NCBI GenBank assembly: GCA_025200525.1
Contig: CM045768.1
Span: 52,813,177-52,877,176, forward strand
DNA length: 64,000 nt
Reading direction: 5' to 3'
Origin: Camellia lanceoleosa
Lineage: Eukaryota > Streptophyta > Magnoliopsida > Ericales > Theaceae
The notes below the pieces were generated by a model that ran no database searches, was not told where the DNA came from, and saw nothing but the letters and a program-made list of their open reading frames with translations. Shown here in pieces: positions 1 to 11,675 of the stretch. Made by a program: the position numbers and the translations under genes. How positions within the stretch are numbered: the first letter of the stretch is position 1; each line of letters starts with the position of its first letter.

Positions 1-752
1 CTCAGTATTTATTGACTACTCCCAACCCACAATTCCTTTTGACTTCTCTCATAATTATTGCAATACCCTTTTCAATTTCTTCCATACACTATGGTTACAC
101 AAAAAAAAAAAAAAAAAAAGAAGATAAGAATTTAGCTATAGATCTCAAAAAGATATAACATCTAAATTTGAATTATGATTTAATAATATAATTATGTATT
201 TTTTAATATGTATATCTATCAAAATTTTAAATCACTTAATGGGACAAATTAATTAATTTTTCAAAATTATTGATTTTTAATTTACAAAATAGATTAAAAA
301 AACTATTGACTAATTTATTTATTTAATAACAAAAATATTTCATAATCTCTCCCTCCTAATCTCTCTCACAATTTTTTTTAAAAAAATATTAAAACTTGCA
401 TTCCTTTTTTCTTCCCTAAAAAATCACATAATATTATTTATTAAAGTTGTAGATATCTACCTATATTTTATATATTATATTATAACATAACAAAAAAAAC
501 TAAAAAAAAAATCTTTAAAGTTTATCTAAATAAACTTTAAATAAATAAAACTCACATGTCTATAACATATCTAACTCACATTATAACTTACCTAAATAAT
601 AATAATTAAAAACAAATGGAAACCACAGATAAATTAAATTTTAAAAAAAAAGATATCCACAACTCCATCTTTTAAATAAATTGAAAAAAAATACCCGAAT
701 AGAAACCACACAAAAATAAAAATAAAAAGAACAAGATATATCTATCTATCTA
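1..752. other. AT-rich non-coding DNA, Helitron-like remnant
   Basis: No plausible gene. The first 110 bases (a run about accumulating in ttcaa-tttctcccatacac wording) resemble 3440-3490 inside the degraded Helitron copy at 3221-3613, so this is probably the tail of another, older copy. The rest is A/T tracts. A short TATC microsatellite lies at about 739-755, where the first recognisable Helitron copy begins. Confidence 0.4.
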
Positions 753-2137
753 TCTACATATTAAGAAAAATGGGGTTTCTAACCCCCTAAGTCATGTGGG
801 AGTTTTAATATCCCAATCTAAATTTTCTGATTTTTTATTTTTTTAAAAAAAACTTAGCATTTATTAATTTCTCCCAACCCTCAAGTATAAAAAAAATTCT
901 TTGAAAAGTCCAACACAAATGAATTTCTTGAAAAGTCCCAACACATATGATTATTATCCTTCATTAGGGGTGAAATCGGTTCGGTTCGGTTCGGTTTTTC
1001 ACTATTTTTGCACCGAACCGATCATTTCGGTTTTGTATATTTGTGGACCGAACCGCCCAAAAAAATGACATAAACCGGCGCGGTTCGGTTTATTACGGTT
1101 CGGTACGGTTTTTTCGGTTTTTCGGTTTTTAGGCTTTTTTTTTATCAATTCAAATTAATATTTTAATATTTTAAATATTTTAAATATTTAAATATTTTAA
1201 AAATATTTTAATTTTGTTAAGATTTTAAATATTTTAATATTTAAATATATTACAATTTTTTAATTTTTTGAATATTTTTAAATATTTTAATTTCAAAATA
1301 TTACGATTTTAATTTTTTAAATTTTAAAATATTTTATAAAAATAAATTCAAACTCTATTTTATAAAAATATTTTTAAATATTTTAATTTAACTCACAAAC
1401 TCAAAATACAACTCATACTCAATTTATATTTTTATCAATTCAAACCAATATTTTAATTCAAATCAATCTAAATATTTTAAAAATATTTTTAAAATCACAT
1501 AAGTCGGTTCGGTTCGGTGCGGTTCGGTTCAAAAAATTCAAAACCGTAAACCGAACCGAATGCACAGAAAAAAATATTTTGAACCGAACCGACCACATGA
1601 AAACTTAAAACACCGACCGAAAACCGTTCGGTTCGGTCGGTTTAATCGGTTTTTCGGGTTATTCTTTCACCCCTATCCCTCATAATAATACTTTAATACA
1701 TTAAGAACAATCATAAAAAAAAAAAAAAATCCTTATAAAGTCCAACACATATGAATTTCTTGAAAGTCCAACACATATGATTATTATCAAAATATTACAC
1801 TTTAATATAATATAAAAAAAAGAAGACATTTAAAAAAAAAAAAGATATTTAAAAATCACAATTCACATATATATAAATAATTGTGAAGCACATATGAATT
1901 CCTTGAAAATCCAACATATGATTATTATCTCTCATAATAACATTTTAATGCATTAAGAACAAGCATGAAAAAAATTCCTTGAAAAGTCTATCACATATAA
2001 ATTTCTTGAAAAATCCAACACATATGATTAGTATCAAAATATTAAATTTTAATATAGTATAAAAAAAGAAAAAAAAAAAAGAAGAAGAAGACAAAGTGGT
2101 GAAACACAACCTGTGCATACCACGAGTGATATGTTAG
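753..2137 (+). mobile_element. Non-autonomous Helitron copy 1 (interrupted by a hAT MITE)
   Basis: It starts TCTACATATTAAG and runs to a degraded Helitron-type end at 2111-2137, CTGTGCATACCACGAG then TTAG. The body shares with the next copies the blocks ATGGGGTTTCTAACC near the start, then TTAGCATTTATTAA and repeated CCAACACATATGATTATTATC. The extra length comes from a nested element at 965-1675 and from internal repetition of the CACATATGA block. There is no RepHel coding sequence, so it is non-autonomous. Helitrons are known to start with TC, end in CTRR and carry a hairpin about 10 bases before the end. Confidence 0.6.
965..1675. mobile_element. hAT-type MITE with CGGTTC-rich ends
   Basis: The termini are inverted: TAGGGGTGAA at the left and TTCACCCCTA at the right. 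The flanks give an 8-bp target duplication with one mismatch, TCCTTCAT (957-964) and TCCCTCAT (1676-1683). The uninterrupted sequence in neighbouring Helitron copies (TTATCCCTCATAATAAC) confirms the empty site. Sub-terminal regions are built of CGGTTCGGTT on the left and its complement on the right, and the core is A/T-rich with repeated TTTTAAATATTT. No transposase is present. An 8-bp TSD with TAGGG termini fits hAT. Confidence 0.8.
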
Positions 2138-2684
2138 TCTATACTATATATTAAGCAAAATGGGATTTTTAACCCCAAGCCTTGTGGGAGCTCCATTCTC
2201 CCAATCTAAATTTCCTGATTTTTGGATTGAAAAAAAAAAAAAAAATCTTAGCATTTATTAACTTCTTCCAATTTCTAAGTCTTACCCTCATAATAACACT
2301 TTAATGCATTAAGAACAAATATAAAATAAATTATTTGAAATCCCACACATATGAATTCCTTGAAAAGTCCCAACATATATGATTATTATCTCTCATAATA
2401 ACACTTTAATACATTAAGAACAAGCATAAAAAAAAAATTCTTGAAAAGTCCAACACATATGATTATTATCAAAATAAAAAACTTTAATATAATATAATAT
2501 AAAAAAAGACATTTAATTCATTGAAAAGTCCAACACATATGATTATTATCAAAATATTAAACTTTAATATAATATAAAAAAGAAAAAAAAAGAAGACATT
2601 TAAAAAAAAAAAAATTAAAAATCACAATTCACATATATAGATAATTGTAAACACAATCCGTGCATAGCACGGGTGATATACTAG
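2138..2684 (+). mobile_element. Non-autonomous Helitron copy 2
   Basis: Begins TCTATACTATATATTAAGC directly after copy 1. Ends with hairpin CCGTGC-ATA-GCACGG (about 2658-2672), then a short spacer and CTAG at 2681-2684, followed by T. This is a textbook Helitron 3' terminus. It is 547 bp long with no open reading frame of note. Confidence 0.75.
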
Positions 2685-3220
2685 TTATATATTAAGCAAA
2701 ATGGGGTTTTTAACCCTAAGCCTTGTGAGAGTTCCAATCTCTCAATCTAAACTTCCTGATTTTTTAATTTTTTTTAAAAAAAACCTTAGCATTTATTAAC
2801 TTCTCCCAACCCCAAGTCTTATCCTCATACTAACACTTTAATGCATTAAAAACAAGTAAAAAAAAAAAAAAAAATTCCTTGAAATCCAACACATGTAAAT
2901 TCCTTGAAAAGTCCCAACACATATAACTATTATCCCTCATAATAACACTTTAATCCATTAAGAACAAACATAAAAAAAAAATTTCTTAAAAAGTTCAACA
3001 CATATAATTATTATCAAAATATTAAATTTTAATATAATATAATTAAAAAAAAGACATTTCCTCGAAAAGTCTAACATATGATTATTATCAAAATATTAAA
3101 CTTTAATATAATATAAAAAAAGAAAAAAGAAGGCATTTAAAAAAAAAAATTTAAAAACCGCAATTCACATATATAGATAATTGTAAACACAATCCGTGCA
3201 TAGTACGGATGATATGCTAG
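2685..3220 (+). mobile_element. Non-autonomous Helitron copy 3
   Basis: Starts immediately after the CTAG of copy 2 with a near-identical head (TTATATATTAAGC then ATGGGGTTTTTAACC). Ends with hairpin CCGTGC-ATA-GTACGG and CTAG at 3217-3220. It is 536 bp and collinear with copy 2 through the repeated CACATATGA and AATATAATATAA blocks, with many point differences. Confidence 0.75.
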
Positions 3221-3613
3221 TATATTAGTTTTAATATTCCAATATAAATTTCCTGATTTTTTGAATTTAAAAAAAAAAACCTCAACATTTATTGATTTGG
3301 TCAAAATCTCCTAATCAGTATTTGTTAACTTTTTTCAATACACATTCTTTCCACATGCCTGTATTTATTGATTTAGTCAAAATTCCCTGATCAGCATTTA
3401 AAATCCCCTCATACAAATAATTATAGATACAATCCATGCATAGTTACTGCAGTACCATTTTCAACTTCTCCCATACACCATAATTAGTGATAAGATTGTT
3501 AAATTATTTTTTTATAAAAAAATCTTAAAAAACATAATTTATATATTAAAAAAAATCTAAAATAAACATAAATATTTATAATTATTTCGTGCATAGCACG
3601 GATGATAGGCTAG
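3221..3613 (+). mobile_element. Degraded Helitron copy 4
   Basis: Follows copy 3 without a gap. Its head is reduced (TATTAGTTTTAATATTCC, then the shared AATTTCCTGATTTTTTG). Its end is again a hairpin, CGTGC-ATA-GCACGG (about 3588-3602), followed by CTAG at 3610-3613. The middle differs from copies 2 and 3 and looks like the remnant at 1-110. Confidence 0.6.
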
Positions 3614-3880
3614 TTCTACATGAATGAAATTGGACTAATAAAAAGAGGGAATGAAACAAAAATTAAAATGTTTTCGTCTCAATTTGATTTAAATAAATTT
3701 TAATACTCAAAAAAATTACAAGAAATAAAAAAAAAAAAAAAAAAACGTTAACTAAACTATTTATCATAAATTCATAACTATTCAATACTTTTAACATTAA
3801 AGTAGTAACAAATAGTCAAAGCAACTTAAATAATGTAAAATTAAAAAATAACCCAAAATGTCAAATTATTAAAATACTAA
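3614..3880. other. AT-rich spacer
   Basis: Poly-A and A/T-rich DNA between the Helitron array and the next MITE. It ends in TAA, which is part of the MITE target duplication. Nothing coding is seen. Confidence 0.5.
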
Positions 3881-4421
3881 GGCCGCATTTGTTTTGGGTA
3901 TAAGAGGAGAATTGGGATTAGGATAGCTGTGAGCTCCATTTAATGTGCTATTTGTTTACAGAGTTGAGGAAGGGACTGCTAAGCCGAAGGGCTTAGGATA
4001 GGCCTTGCAGATGGGATTCAGATGGGTCTCCAGGACTTGGTATTAGAAAAATAGTCCAGCGGACTAGAAATTTTTTATTTTTATTTATTTTTTATTTTAT
4101 TTTTTACATGTCAGACATTTATTTTTTGAACATTAATGTTTAATTTTTTGTATTTTTTGTGAAGTAAAAATCATTATTTTATTTATTTCTGAAAATTTTT
4201 TATTTTATTTTTATTTTTTTAAATTTTTTTACATGTTGGGAATTTTTTTAAAAACATTAATGTTTAATGTTTTTGTATTTTTTTATTTGTTTTATTATTT
4301 TATATAAAAATAATTTAACAATCCCTACACTAATAATTATTATCAAAACAAACACAATTTTATTTAATCCCCTCACTATTAATTCCCTTCATTCTACCCT
4401 CCGAAAACAAACGGAAGGTCA
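3881..4421. mobile_element. PIF/Harbinger-type (Tourist-like) MITE
   Basis: The ends are inverted and imperfect: GGCCGCATTTGTTTTGGG at the left and CCGAAAACAAACGGAAGGTC at the right. TAA flanks both sides (3878-3880 and 4422-4424), the usual 3-bp PIF/Harbinger target site. The core is T-rich with no transposase. It is 541 bp long. Confidence 0.6.
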
Positions 4422-5035
4422 TAAAAAAAAAAAACTAATATAAATCCTAAACTCAAGAAAACAAAATAAGTCCGAGAGACATGTCATACAACCATAGTTA
4501 TTTCTAGTCACCATTATAATCCCAGCTAATCATACAAAGAAAGATCAGCTGCGCTCAAACAATATGCACCTGAGATACCAAGAGACAAAACAGGTCAATA
4601 TACAAGTATACTGATATGAGTACAAGATTTGACACTCACGTGTTCACCAAACACAAACAAAAGTACATTTAATTTTTGTTACGAGACAAGATGAGTAGTT
4701 CTACTCGCATCGAGACGAAGATGTAGTTTCCCGATATATGGTGGCATTTAGTTTCTTATTCGTACACAACTAAATATAAATTGAGTATAAGAAAAATATA
4801 GTGGGTCAGCCTTACATAAAAAGTTAGTAAGACTCATAATTCTGAAAAAAAATAAAGTTAGTATAATTTAATCATAAGTAAATTACTGAAGAAGTATAAA
4901 AATACACCGCAGAGCACTTTTGTTTTTCTCTCTACCTCTCTCTCTTGTCTCTCTTTCTCAGAACTCCACCGTGCACAGAGCACTCTTTCTTTTTTACTCT
5001 CTTTTTTTTTTTTTTTCTTCTTCTCCTCTTCTTGA
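4422..5035. other. Intergenic DNA upstream of Copia-1
   Basis: No gene recognised. A C/T-rich stretch (about 4918-5033) lies directly before the copia LTR. The five bases CTTGA at 5031-5035 would be the left target duplication of Copia-1, but the right partner is lost. Confidence 0.5.
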
Positions 5036-6249
5036 TGTTGGAAAAATGGTGTGATAAGACTTATTTTGGGCCATCTTTGAGCCCAAAATAGAGTGGGCTC
5101 CAAACGTATTTTGGGGTGGGTCCAAAAAGGTGACATATTCTTTGTCACGTGGCAAGTCACACAGTGAAGATGGTTTGTCAAAACCATTTATGAGTGAATG
5201 GAAACTTGATGTCGTTTTCAGGTTCATGGAATGGACATTTAAAGAATGAAATGTGAGTTTCTTTGAAATGGGTTGTCCCACATTGAAACTTTGAGAGAAC
5301 TTTTTTGTATATATAAGCTCTAGACTGCAACACTTGCGTTGGGCCCCAAGGGGCCCCAAGTTTGTAGAAAGGAGGAGTTATGGACAAAGTGAACCTTAGC
5401 CTAAACCACCACACACGCACATACCGCCACCACCGTCCGGCCGAGCCGAGCCGAGCCGTGTTGGTTGTGGGTCGGGTCGGTTATAATATTAATTTTTTGG
5501 ACAAAATTCTTTTGAAGTTTTTCAAAAATTATTGTAGGAATTTGAAATCCAAATTTTTGTTCATAATTTTGTGCCTCTTTTCTGAACCAAATTCCACAAC
5601 AGATTTTTTAGCCCGAACTGGTTTTTTAATTTGTTCAAATCTGGACAGATTTAGATTCAAAAATCTGGACAGTTAATAGTTAGCAGTTGCAGATCTGTTT
5701 GAATAGTAATTGTACCTGTTCATTTACTTCTTCAACAGATTTATTTTCAAATAGATTTAAACTATTTTGACAGGTTTATAATTGCCAAAAACTGCCTAGC
5801 AGTTCCCAGCAGTTTACAGTTTAATTTGTGTCCAGATCTGTTCAAATTTTGAATCTATATCTATTCAAACAGTGCAGTATCTGTTCAGTTTAAATGCTGC
5901 ACTTGTTGGATTCAAAATTACACATGTTCGGTTCTATTTATACCTGGGTTGTTCTAGCATTTTCCACATCCGGAAAACAGTCTACAAAATTCATTTTTTG
6001 CTGTCTAAGTTTGCTCTTTAGTTGCATTATTCTTCATATAATTTTAGAGAAAAAATAAAGAGAGTATAGAACATAGGTTCTAGTTCGCCGAACAAATTTA
6101 TTTGGAGTGCTACTACAAATTTGCGAAGATCATTGTATCCTAGGAGATAGCTACTTAACTGGGGTGAATCTGTCTTAAGGACAGAGTGTCACATACTTGA
6201 CTTGGTCTTTTATTTTTCATTTGGTTTGATAAAATAAATTCTGTAAGTT
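5036..6249 (+). repeat. Copia-1 5' LTR
   Basis: Begins TGTTGGAAAAATGG and matches 17343-18600 through the shared end AAATTCTGTAAGTT. A TATA-like TATATATAAGC lies near 5310. The true 3' boundary may be slightly further on, because the other LTR is truncated exactly where the match stops. No standard TGGTATCAGAGC primer site is visible behind it. The 6250-6830 segment is a T-rich untranslated leader with no gene. Confidence 0.8.
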
Positions 6250-6830
6250 ATTTATTTTATTTTGTTTGATTTAGTTTCAATTTATTTTATTTACATAGAA
6301 GATTGTTCTAACAATTTTAAGACAGATTCGAATTATTCTGTTTACATAATTTTTCGTTTGTTTTCCTTTCTCTTTCTTCTTTTACAAAAATTATTTTCTG
6401 TGGATTTACAAAATAATATTCTGGTTGGAAAAAAACAAATAGTGATTGTATGCTATTTGACAGATAGTAGTAATATACTGTCTATTTTCTTTGACAACTA
6501 GTAGTAATATACTAGTGTCATTAACAATTCAGAATATTTATTTGTGAAATTTTGTCAGAAATTAATTTTGGTTTTTAGAAATTATTTTCTGAGTGTTCAT
6601 TAATTAAAATTCTGTTTTAGTATTTTAATTATTAAAGTGTTACAGAAATTTAATTTCCTGTGTGGAATTAATTTGATTAAATAAAATTTTATTTTATTTC
6701 CAAATTAATTGAAAAATAAAAGTTACATTTTTTGTTTCTTTATTTTTACCGAATTTGATTCTGTGAATTTGGTTTAATATTCTGTGTAGTATAAATCCTA
6801 ATTATAATTTTGTTTTATAATTTAGAATTC

Positions 6831-7759
6831 ATGGCTACTGAAACTAATGCTCAAACAAGTACTAGTGTTGTGGCTGTAATTGCGCCAACCCCCTCTTTTG
6901 TTGTGACAGTATCGGTAAATCACGGTGAGAAGCTAGAGAAGTTCTCAGGAACTGATTTTACAAGATGGCAACAGAAAATGTTGTTCTATTTTACAACTTT
7001 GAACCTGGCTCGTTTTCTCCGTAAGGATGCTCCTATTTTGAAAGAGGATGAAACTGACAGGCAAGTGGTTGCTGCGATCGATGCCTGGAAACATGCTGAT
7101 TTCCTTTGTTGGAACTACATCTTGAACAGACTTGACAACACATTATACAATGTTTACAGTCCTATCAAGACAGCAAAGGATCTTTGGGAGTCGTTGGAGA
7201 AAAAGTACAAAACGGAAGATGCCGGCTCAAAGAAATTTGTGGTTGGCAAATTCTTGGACTTTGTAATGGTTGATTCTAAGACTGTGATCAGCCAAGTTCA
7301 AGATCTCCAACTCATTCTGCATGACATTCACGTAGAGGGCATGTCTCTTAGTGAATTCTTCTAAGTTGCAGCCTTAATTGAGAAATCACCACAAGGTTGG
7401 AAGGAATTCAAGAATTATCTCAAACACAAGCGCAAAAAATATCTTTAGAAGAATTAATTGTGCCTTTGAGGATTGAGGAGGACAACCGCAATTCAGAGAA
7501 ACGGGCTGGTAAGCATTCTATGGAGTCTAAGGCAAATGTGGTGGAACATGCTCCAAAAACAAAGAAACGTAAGTTTTCTGGAGAAAGTTCATCACAAGGC
7601 TCTAAAGGAGGGAAAGTTAAAAAGTATAAGTTTAATGGAAAGTGTTACATCTATGATAAAGAGGGACATCATGCCGAAGATTGTCGTAGCAAAGGCAAAA
7701 ACAAAAAGCAAAAGCAAAAGAAAAACAAGCAAGAATCCTACTTAAGCCCGTATGACTAA
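6831..7759 (+). pseudogene. Copia-1 gag (UBN2-type) pseudogene
   Basis: The ATG at 6831 (MATETNAQ) starts a frame covering the copia capsid-like region: a [13 protein letters not shown] motif, then [15 protein letters not shown] and [11 protein letters not shown], typical of the gag-polypeptide/UBN2 domain. A TAA stops it near 7362 after LSEFF, but the same frame still reads SPQGWKEFKNYL beyond. A frameshift near 7430-7450 leads into the basic tail and zinc knuckle (7397-7759). The knuckle reads CYIYDKEGHHAEDC, so the second cysteine of C-x2-C-x4-H-x4-C is Tyr (TGT to TAT). The product would package the element RNA; this copy cannot. Confidence 0.85.
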
Positions 7760-8197
7760 AGTGGATAATATTTCCAATGGATCTTGTTTCTGGATCTTTT
7801 CCGACAAGGTTTGCCTCAGAAACAACTGCATGTACCGGACATTCGCAAGAATCTTGTTTCTGGATCTTTGTTGAGTAAGAATGGGTTTATGTTAGTATTT
7901 GAGAGTGATAAATTTGTACTTACTAAGAATGGGATGTATGTAGGAAAAGGTTATATGTCTGATGGCCTTTTCAAGATGAATGTAATGATCGTTGTACCCT
8001 CTGTTATTAATAAAAATACATATTCTTCTTACATGCTTGAGTCTTCAAATTTATGGCATGGTAGACTAGGACATATTAATTATGGATCTTTATGTAGATT
8101 AATTAATATGGAATGTTTACCTAAATTTGACATTGATTCAAATCATAAATGTGAAATTTGCGTTGAGGCAAAATTATCTAAAACTCCTTTTCATTAA
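7760..8197 (+). pseudogene. Copia-1 protease remnant and GAG-pre-integrase domain
   Basis: After the gag zinc knuckle the expected aspartic protease motif (D-S/T-G-A) is missing. The sequence passes through a short stretch in which GATCTTGTTTCTGGATCTT occurs twice (about 7783 and 7852), suggesting a deletion or repair scar. The frame from 7784 then gives VPDIRKNLVSGSLL, a copia pre-integrase hallmark, and LWHGRLGHINYG followed by CEICVEAKLSKTPF. That is the HHCC zinc-binding region at the front of integrase. It closes at a TAA after PFH where a functional element would read on. Confidence 0.75.
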
Positions 8198-9005
8198 ATT
8201 GAAAGAAATACGGAACCACTTGAATTAATTCATAGTGACATTTTTTATTTTAAATTAATTCAAACCAGAGGTGGGAAAAAATATTTTATCACTTTTATAG
8301 ATAACTATACTAGATATAGTTATGTTTATTTAATTCGAACCAAGGATGAAGCTTTGGAAACTTTCATTCAATATAAGAATGAAGTTGAAAATCAACTTGG
8401 TAAGAAAATCAAAAAACTAAGAAGTGATAGATGTGGTGAATATGAATCACCTTTTGGTGAGTTTTGTAAAGAACATGGAATAATTCATCAAACCACCGCT
8501 CCTTACTCACCTTAGCAAAATGGAATTGCTAAAAAGAAAAATAGGATTTTAAAAGAAATGATGAATGCTATATTAATAAATTTTGGATTACCTCATAACT
8601 TGTGGGGGGAAGCAACACTTTCTGTTAATTATATACTTAATAAAGTACCCCAAGAGAAAGTCAATCAAACACTTTATGAATTGTGGCATGGAAGAGTACC
8701 ATCCTACAAATACTTAAAGTGTGGGGGTGTTTGGCTAAGGTGGCTATTCCTAGTCATAAAAAGACTAAGATAGGTCCTAAAACCATTGATTGCATTTTCA
8801 TTGGTTATGCCAATAATAGTAGTGCATATCGGTTTTTGATTCATAAATCAGAATATTCCGAAATGCAGGTAAATACTATTATTGAATCTCGGAATGCATC
8901 TTTCTTTGAACATGTATTTCCAAATAAGACTGGACAAGAGACTAGTAACAATAAAAGATCTTATGATGCTATTACTAGTCAGGATCAAGAACAAGAGCAA
9001 GAGTA
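8198..9005 (+). pseudogene. Copia-1 integrase core pseudogene
   Basis: Readable in pieces. HSDIF carries the first catalytic Asp, and KKLRSDRCGEY near 8415 carries the second. The third position, normally a Glu in NG-x-A-E-R-K-N-R, is Lys here (NGIAKKKNR near 8520). A TAG stop sits just before it after APYSP. Further on come NFGLPHNLWGEA, LWHGRVPSYKYLK and, in a shifted frame, the DCIFIGYANNS block typical of the copia integrase C-terminus. Stops, a frameshift near 8720 and the lost Glu make it inactive. Confidence 0.8.
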
Positions 9006-9108
9006 AGATCAAAATGAGGAAGAGAAACCTAGGCATAGTAAACGTGTTAGAACCTCAAAATCTTTTGGCCCATATTTTTTAACATTTTTGTTCGAAAATG
9101 AGCCTTTA

Positions 9109-9994
9109 ACTTTCAAAGAGACTATGTCCAGTCCTGAGGCTCCTTTATGGAAAGAAGCTGTCAATAGTGAAGTTGAATCCATTTTGCAAAAGCACACTTG
9201 GGAATTGATGGATTTGCCACCAGGTTGTAAACCCCTTGGGTACAAGTAGATTTTCAAAAGAAAAATGAAAGCGGATGGATCAATTGACAAATACAAGGCT
9301 AGACTTGTGGTCAAAGGATTTAGACAAAAAGAAGGTCTAGATTACTTTGACACATACTTGCCGGTTACTAGAATAACATCCATTAGAATGCTAATTGCTA
9401 TTGCGTCTTTGTACAATCTAGAAATTCATCAAATGGATGTGAAATCCGCTTTCTTAAATGGTAAGTTAGATGAAGAAATTTATATGCAATAACCAGAAGG
9501 TTTTTTTGTTCCAGGAAAAGAAAAAGAAAGTGTGTAAATTGGTTAAATCATTATATGGTTTAAAACAAGCGCCAAAGCAATGGCATGAGAAATTTCACAA
9601 GGCAATGATGTCAAATAGATTTAAAATTAATGAGTGTGACAAATGTGTTTATATTAAAAATATAGACAAATGTTATGTCATTGTATGCCTTTATGTAGAT
9701 GATATGCTCATCATAGGTAGTAATAATGATATGATTAAAACTACTAAGAAAATATTGAATAAACATTTTGACATGAAGGACATGGGCATTACTGATGTAA
9801 TTCTTGGTATGAAAATTACCAAAACATCAAAAGGTTATGCTTTGTCACAATCTCATTACATTGAAAAAATACTTGACAAATTCAGCAAAGATGATGATCA
9901 TCTTGCTAGAACACCTGTAGATGTTAATTTGTTTCTATCTAAGAATGTACAAGAAAGTATTTCTCAATTACAGTATGTCCAAATTATTGGAAGC
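9109..9994 (+). pseudogene. Copia-1 reverse transcriptase, 5' portion
   Basis: The RVT_2 family is clear: EAVNSEVESI near the start, KARLVVKGFRQ, QMDVKSAFLNGKLDEEIYM, LVKSLYGLKQAPKQWH, and the polymerase motif YVDDM near 9692-9706, followed by DMKDMG and ILGMKI. Two stops interrupt it: TAG replacing Trp in YKWIF (about 9247), and TAA after EEIYMQ (about 9490) with a local frame change. The region ends at IIGS, where LTR-A has inserted. The protein would copy the element RNA into DNA in virus-like particles. Confidence 0.9.
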
Positions 9995-11324
9995 TGTAGA
10001 CACCCCATTTTGACCAGCCCTAAGACTTGGGCGCTTTCTTTTGATTACCCAATGATGACAATTAGAATGTACTTCTCACAGAATCCTCAGTAAGAGAAAT
10101 GAAATTTGAACTTTAATCCCAACCTTCACTACTATGGCCCAATTGTTTTAAACTACTAAATATTTTATTAGTTTAGTATTTTATAATTTTGTATAATTTT
10201 ATGTATTTGTTCATATTTTTGGTGTTTTTATATAAATTGGTATAAATTATATATTTTATATATATAAAAGAAAATAATAAAACAAATTATATTATGTGTT
10301 TAATGTTATTATATTATATGTTTAGTATTTTATATAAAGTTATATTATTATATTATATGTTTAGTATTTTGGTATAAATTATATATTTTATATATTATTA
10401 TAATTATATTATATATTATAAAAGAAAAATAATAAAAAAATATATTGATGTCGGCATGCCAACATCAATTCACTCAACTGAATGCATATAGATGATATTA
10501 ATATAATATTTATATTATTATAATTATATTATTATATTATTATAATTTGCTTATATAAGGACACAAGGGGGGGCTCAGCAGAAGAGAGAAAAGAGGAAGG
10601 AGTCTAAAGAAAAAAAAAGGGGAAAGAAAAAGTCAAAGAGAAAGAGGCTAAGGAAGAGAAAAACAAGAGAAAAAAAAGAAAAGAAAGGGGGAGGCCCAGC
10701 AAAAGAAAAAGAGGGAAAGGCTAATCAGAATCAGGGAGAGGAAAAGGAAGTGGGGTGATAGAGTTTGAGAAGAGAGAGGGAAAATAAAATATTTTCTTTG
10801 ATATTTTTATTTCCATTTCATCAATATACCATTCAAAAACCAACCACTAAAGTTGTAATTCTAAATTTTGGATTGAGAATTGAAAATACATTCCACAGAC
10901 TTGAAAGTAATCAAAAGAAAGTTTATGACTCAGAAAATTCATCATTTCTCCAAAAGGTGAGTTTTCGCAAATCTTCATTTAATTTAAAAATGTGATATAA
11001 TTTATTTAAATACTGCCAAGTTTGGCATAACCCAAATAATACAAAAAGTCAAAAAGTCACTATCCTATTTAAGTCACATCATCTTATTTAAATCACATCA
11101 CCCCTCTAACACATCACATCAAACCTAACCCAAACCCAACCCATATAATCCAATAAGTCAAAAAGTGCACTTTTTTAGAATATCCTAAACCAACCCTTAA
11201 TTTACTTCTTTTCATAACTATTTTTTTTATCGCTTTACTGGGAAGGCTGTACCACCCACATATCTGCTGTAATTTAAATATTGTATATAAACTGTTGTAA
11301 TTTATTACTTTAAATAATTTACCC

Positions 11325-11456
11325 CGCCGGATGAATAGTAACCTCCGGCAGTGAATAGTAACTTCCGGTGGTGAATAGTACCTCCGGCGGTGAATAGTAC
11401 CTCCGGCGATGAATAGTAACCTCCGGCGGTGAATAGTACCTCCGGCTATTTAATTT
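11325..11456 (+). repeat. 20-bp tandem repeat, about six copies
   Basis: Unit TGAATAGTAACCTCCGGCGG with small variants (AACTTCC, one AA lost in some units). It is a GC-rich island in an AT-rich LTR and lies downstream of the LTR-A TATA box. Confidence 0.85.
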
Positions 11457-11675
11457 TGCTCGCTTTCTATAGCTTAATTTCAGCACTATTATATGCTATT
11501 TAGCGAGCTGTTTAATTTATTTCAATGATTTATGTTTTAAATATCAAGTTTGTTTGTATTAACCAATTAATCAACTTCACATAATCATCTCTGCAACCTC
11601 CCTCACTTCTTTGCTTATTTCGATTAAAAAGTTGTGAAAAATTAAGATTGTGGTTCAAGTATAAGAAAGGAACTC

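Noticed and set aside
960..1660. CGGTTCGGTT runs considered as telomere-like repeats
   Set aside because: Unit differs from plant telomere repeat TTTAGGG and they are bounded by hAT termini and a target duplication.
4858..5676. Several open frames of 80-120 codons across the Copia-1 5' LTR on both strands
   Set aside because: They lie within LTR sequence, recur in part in the 3' LTR (17291-17588), and show no domain.
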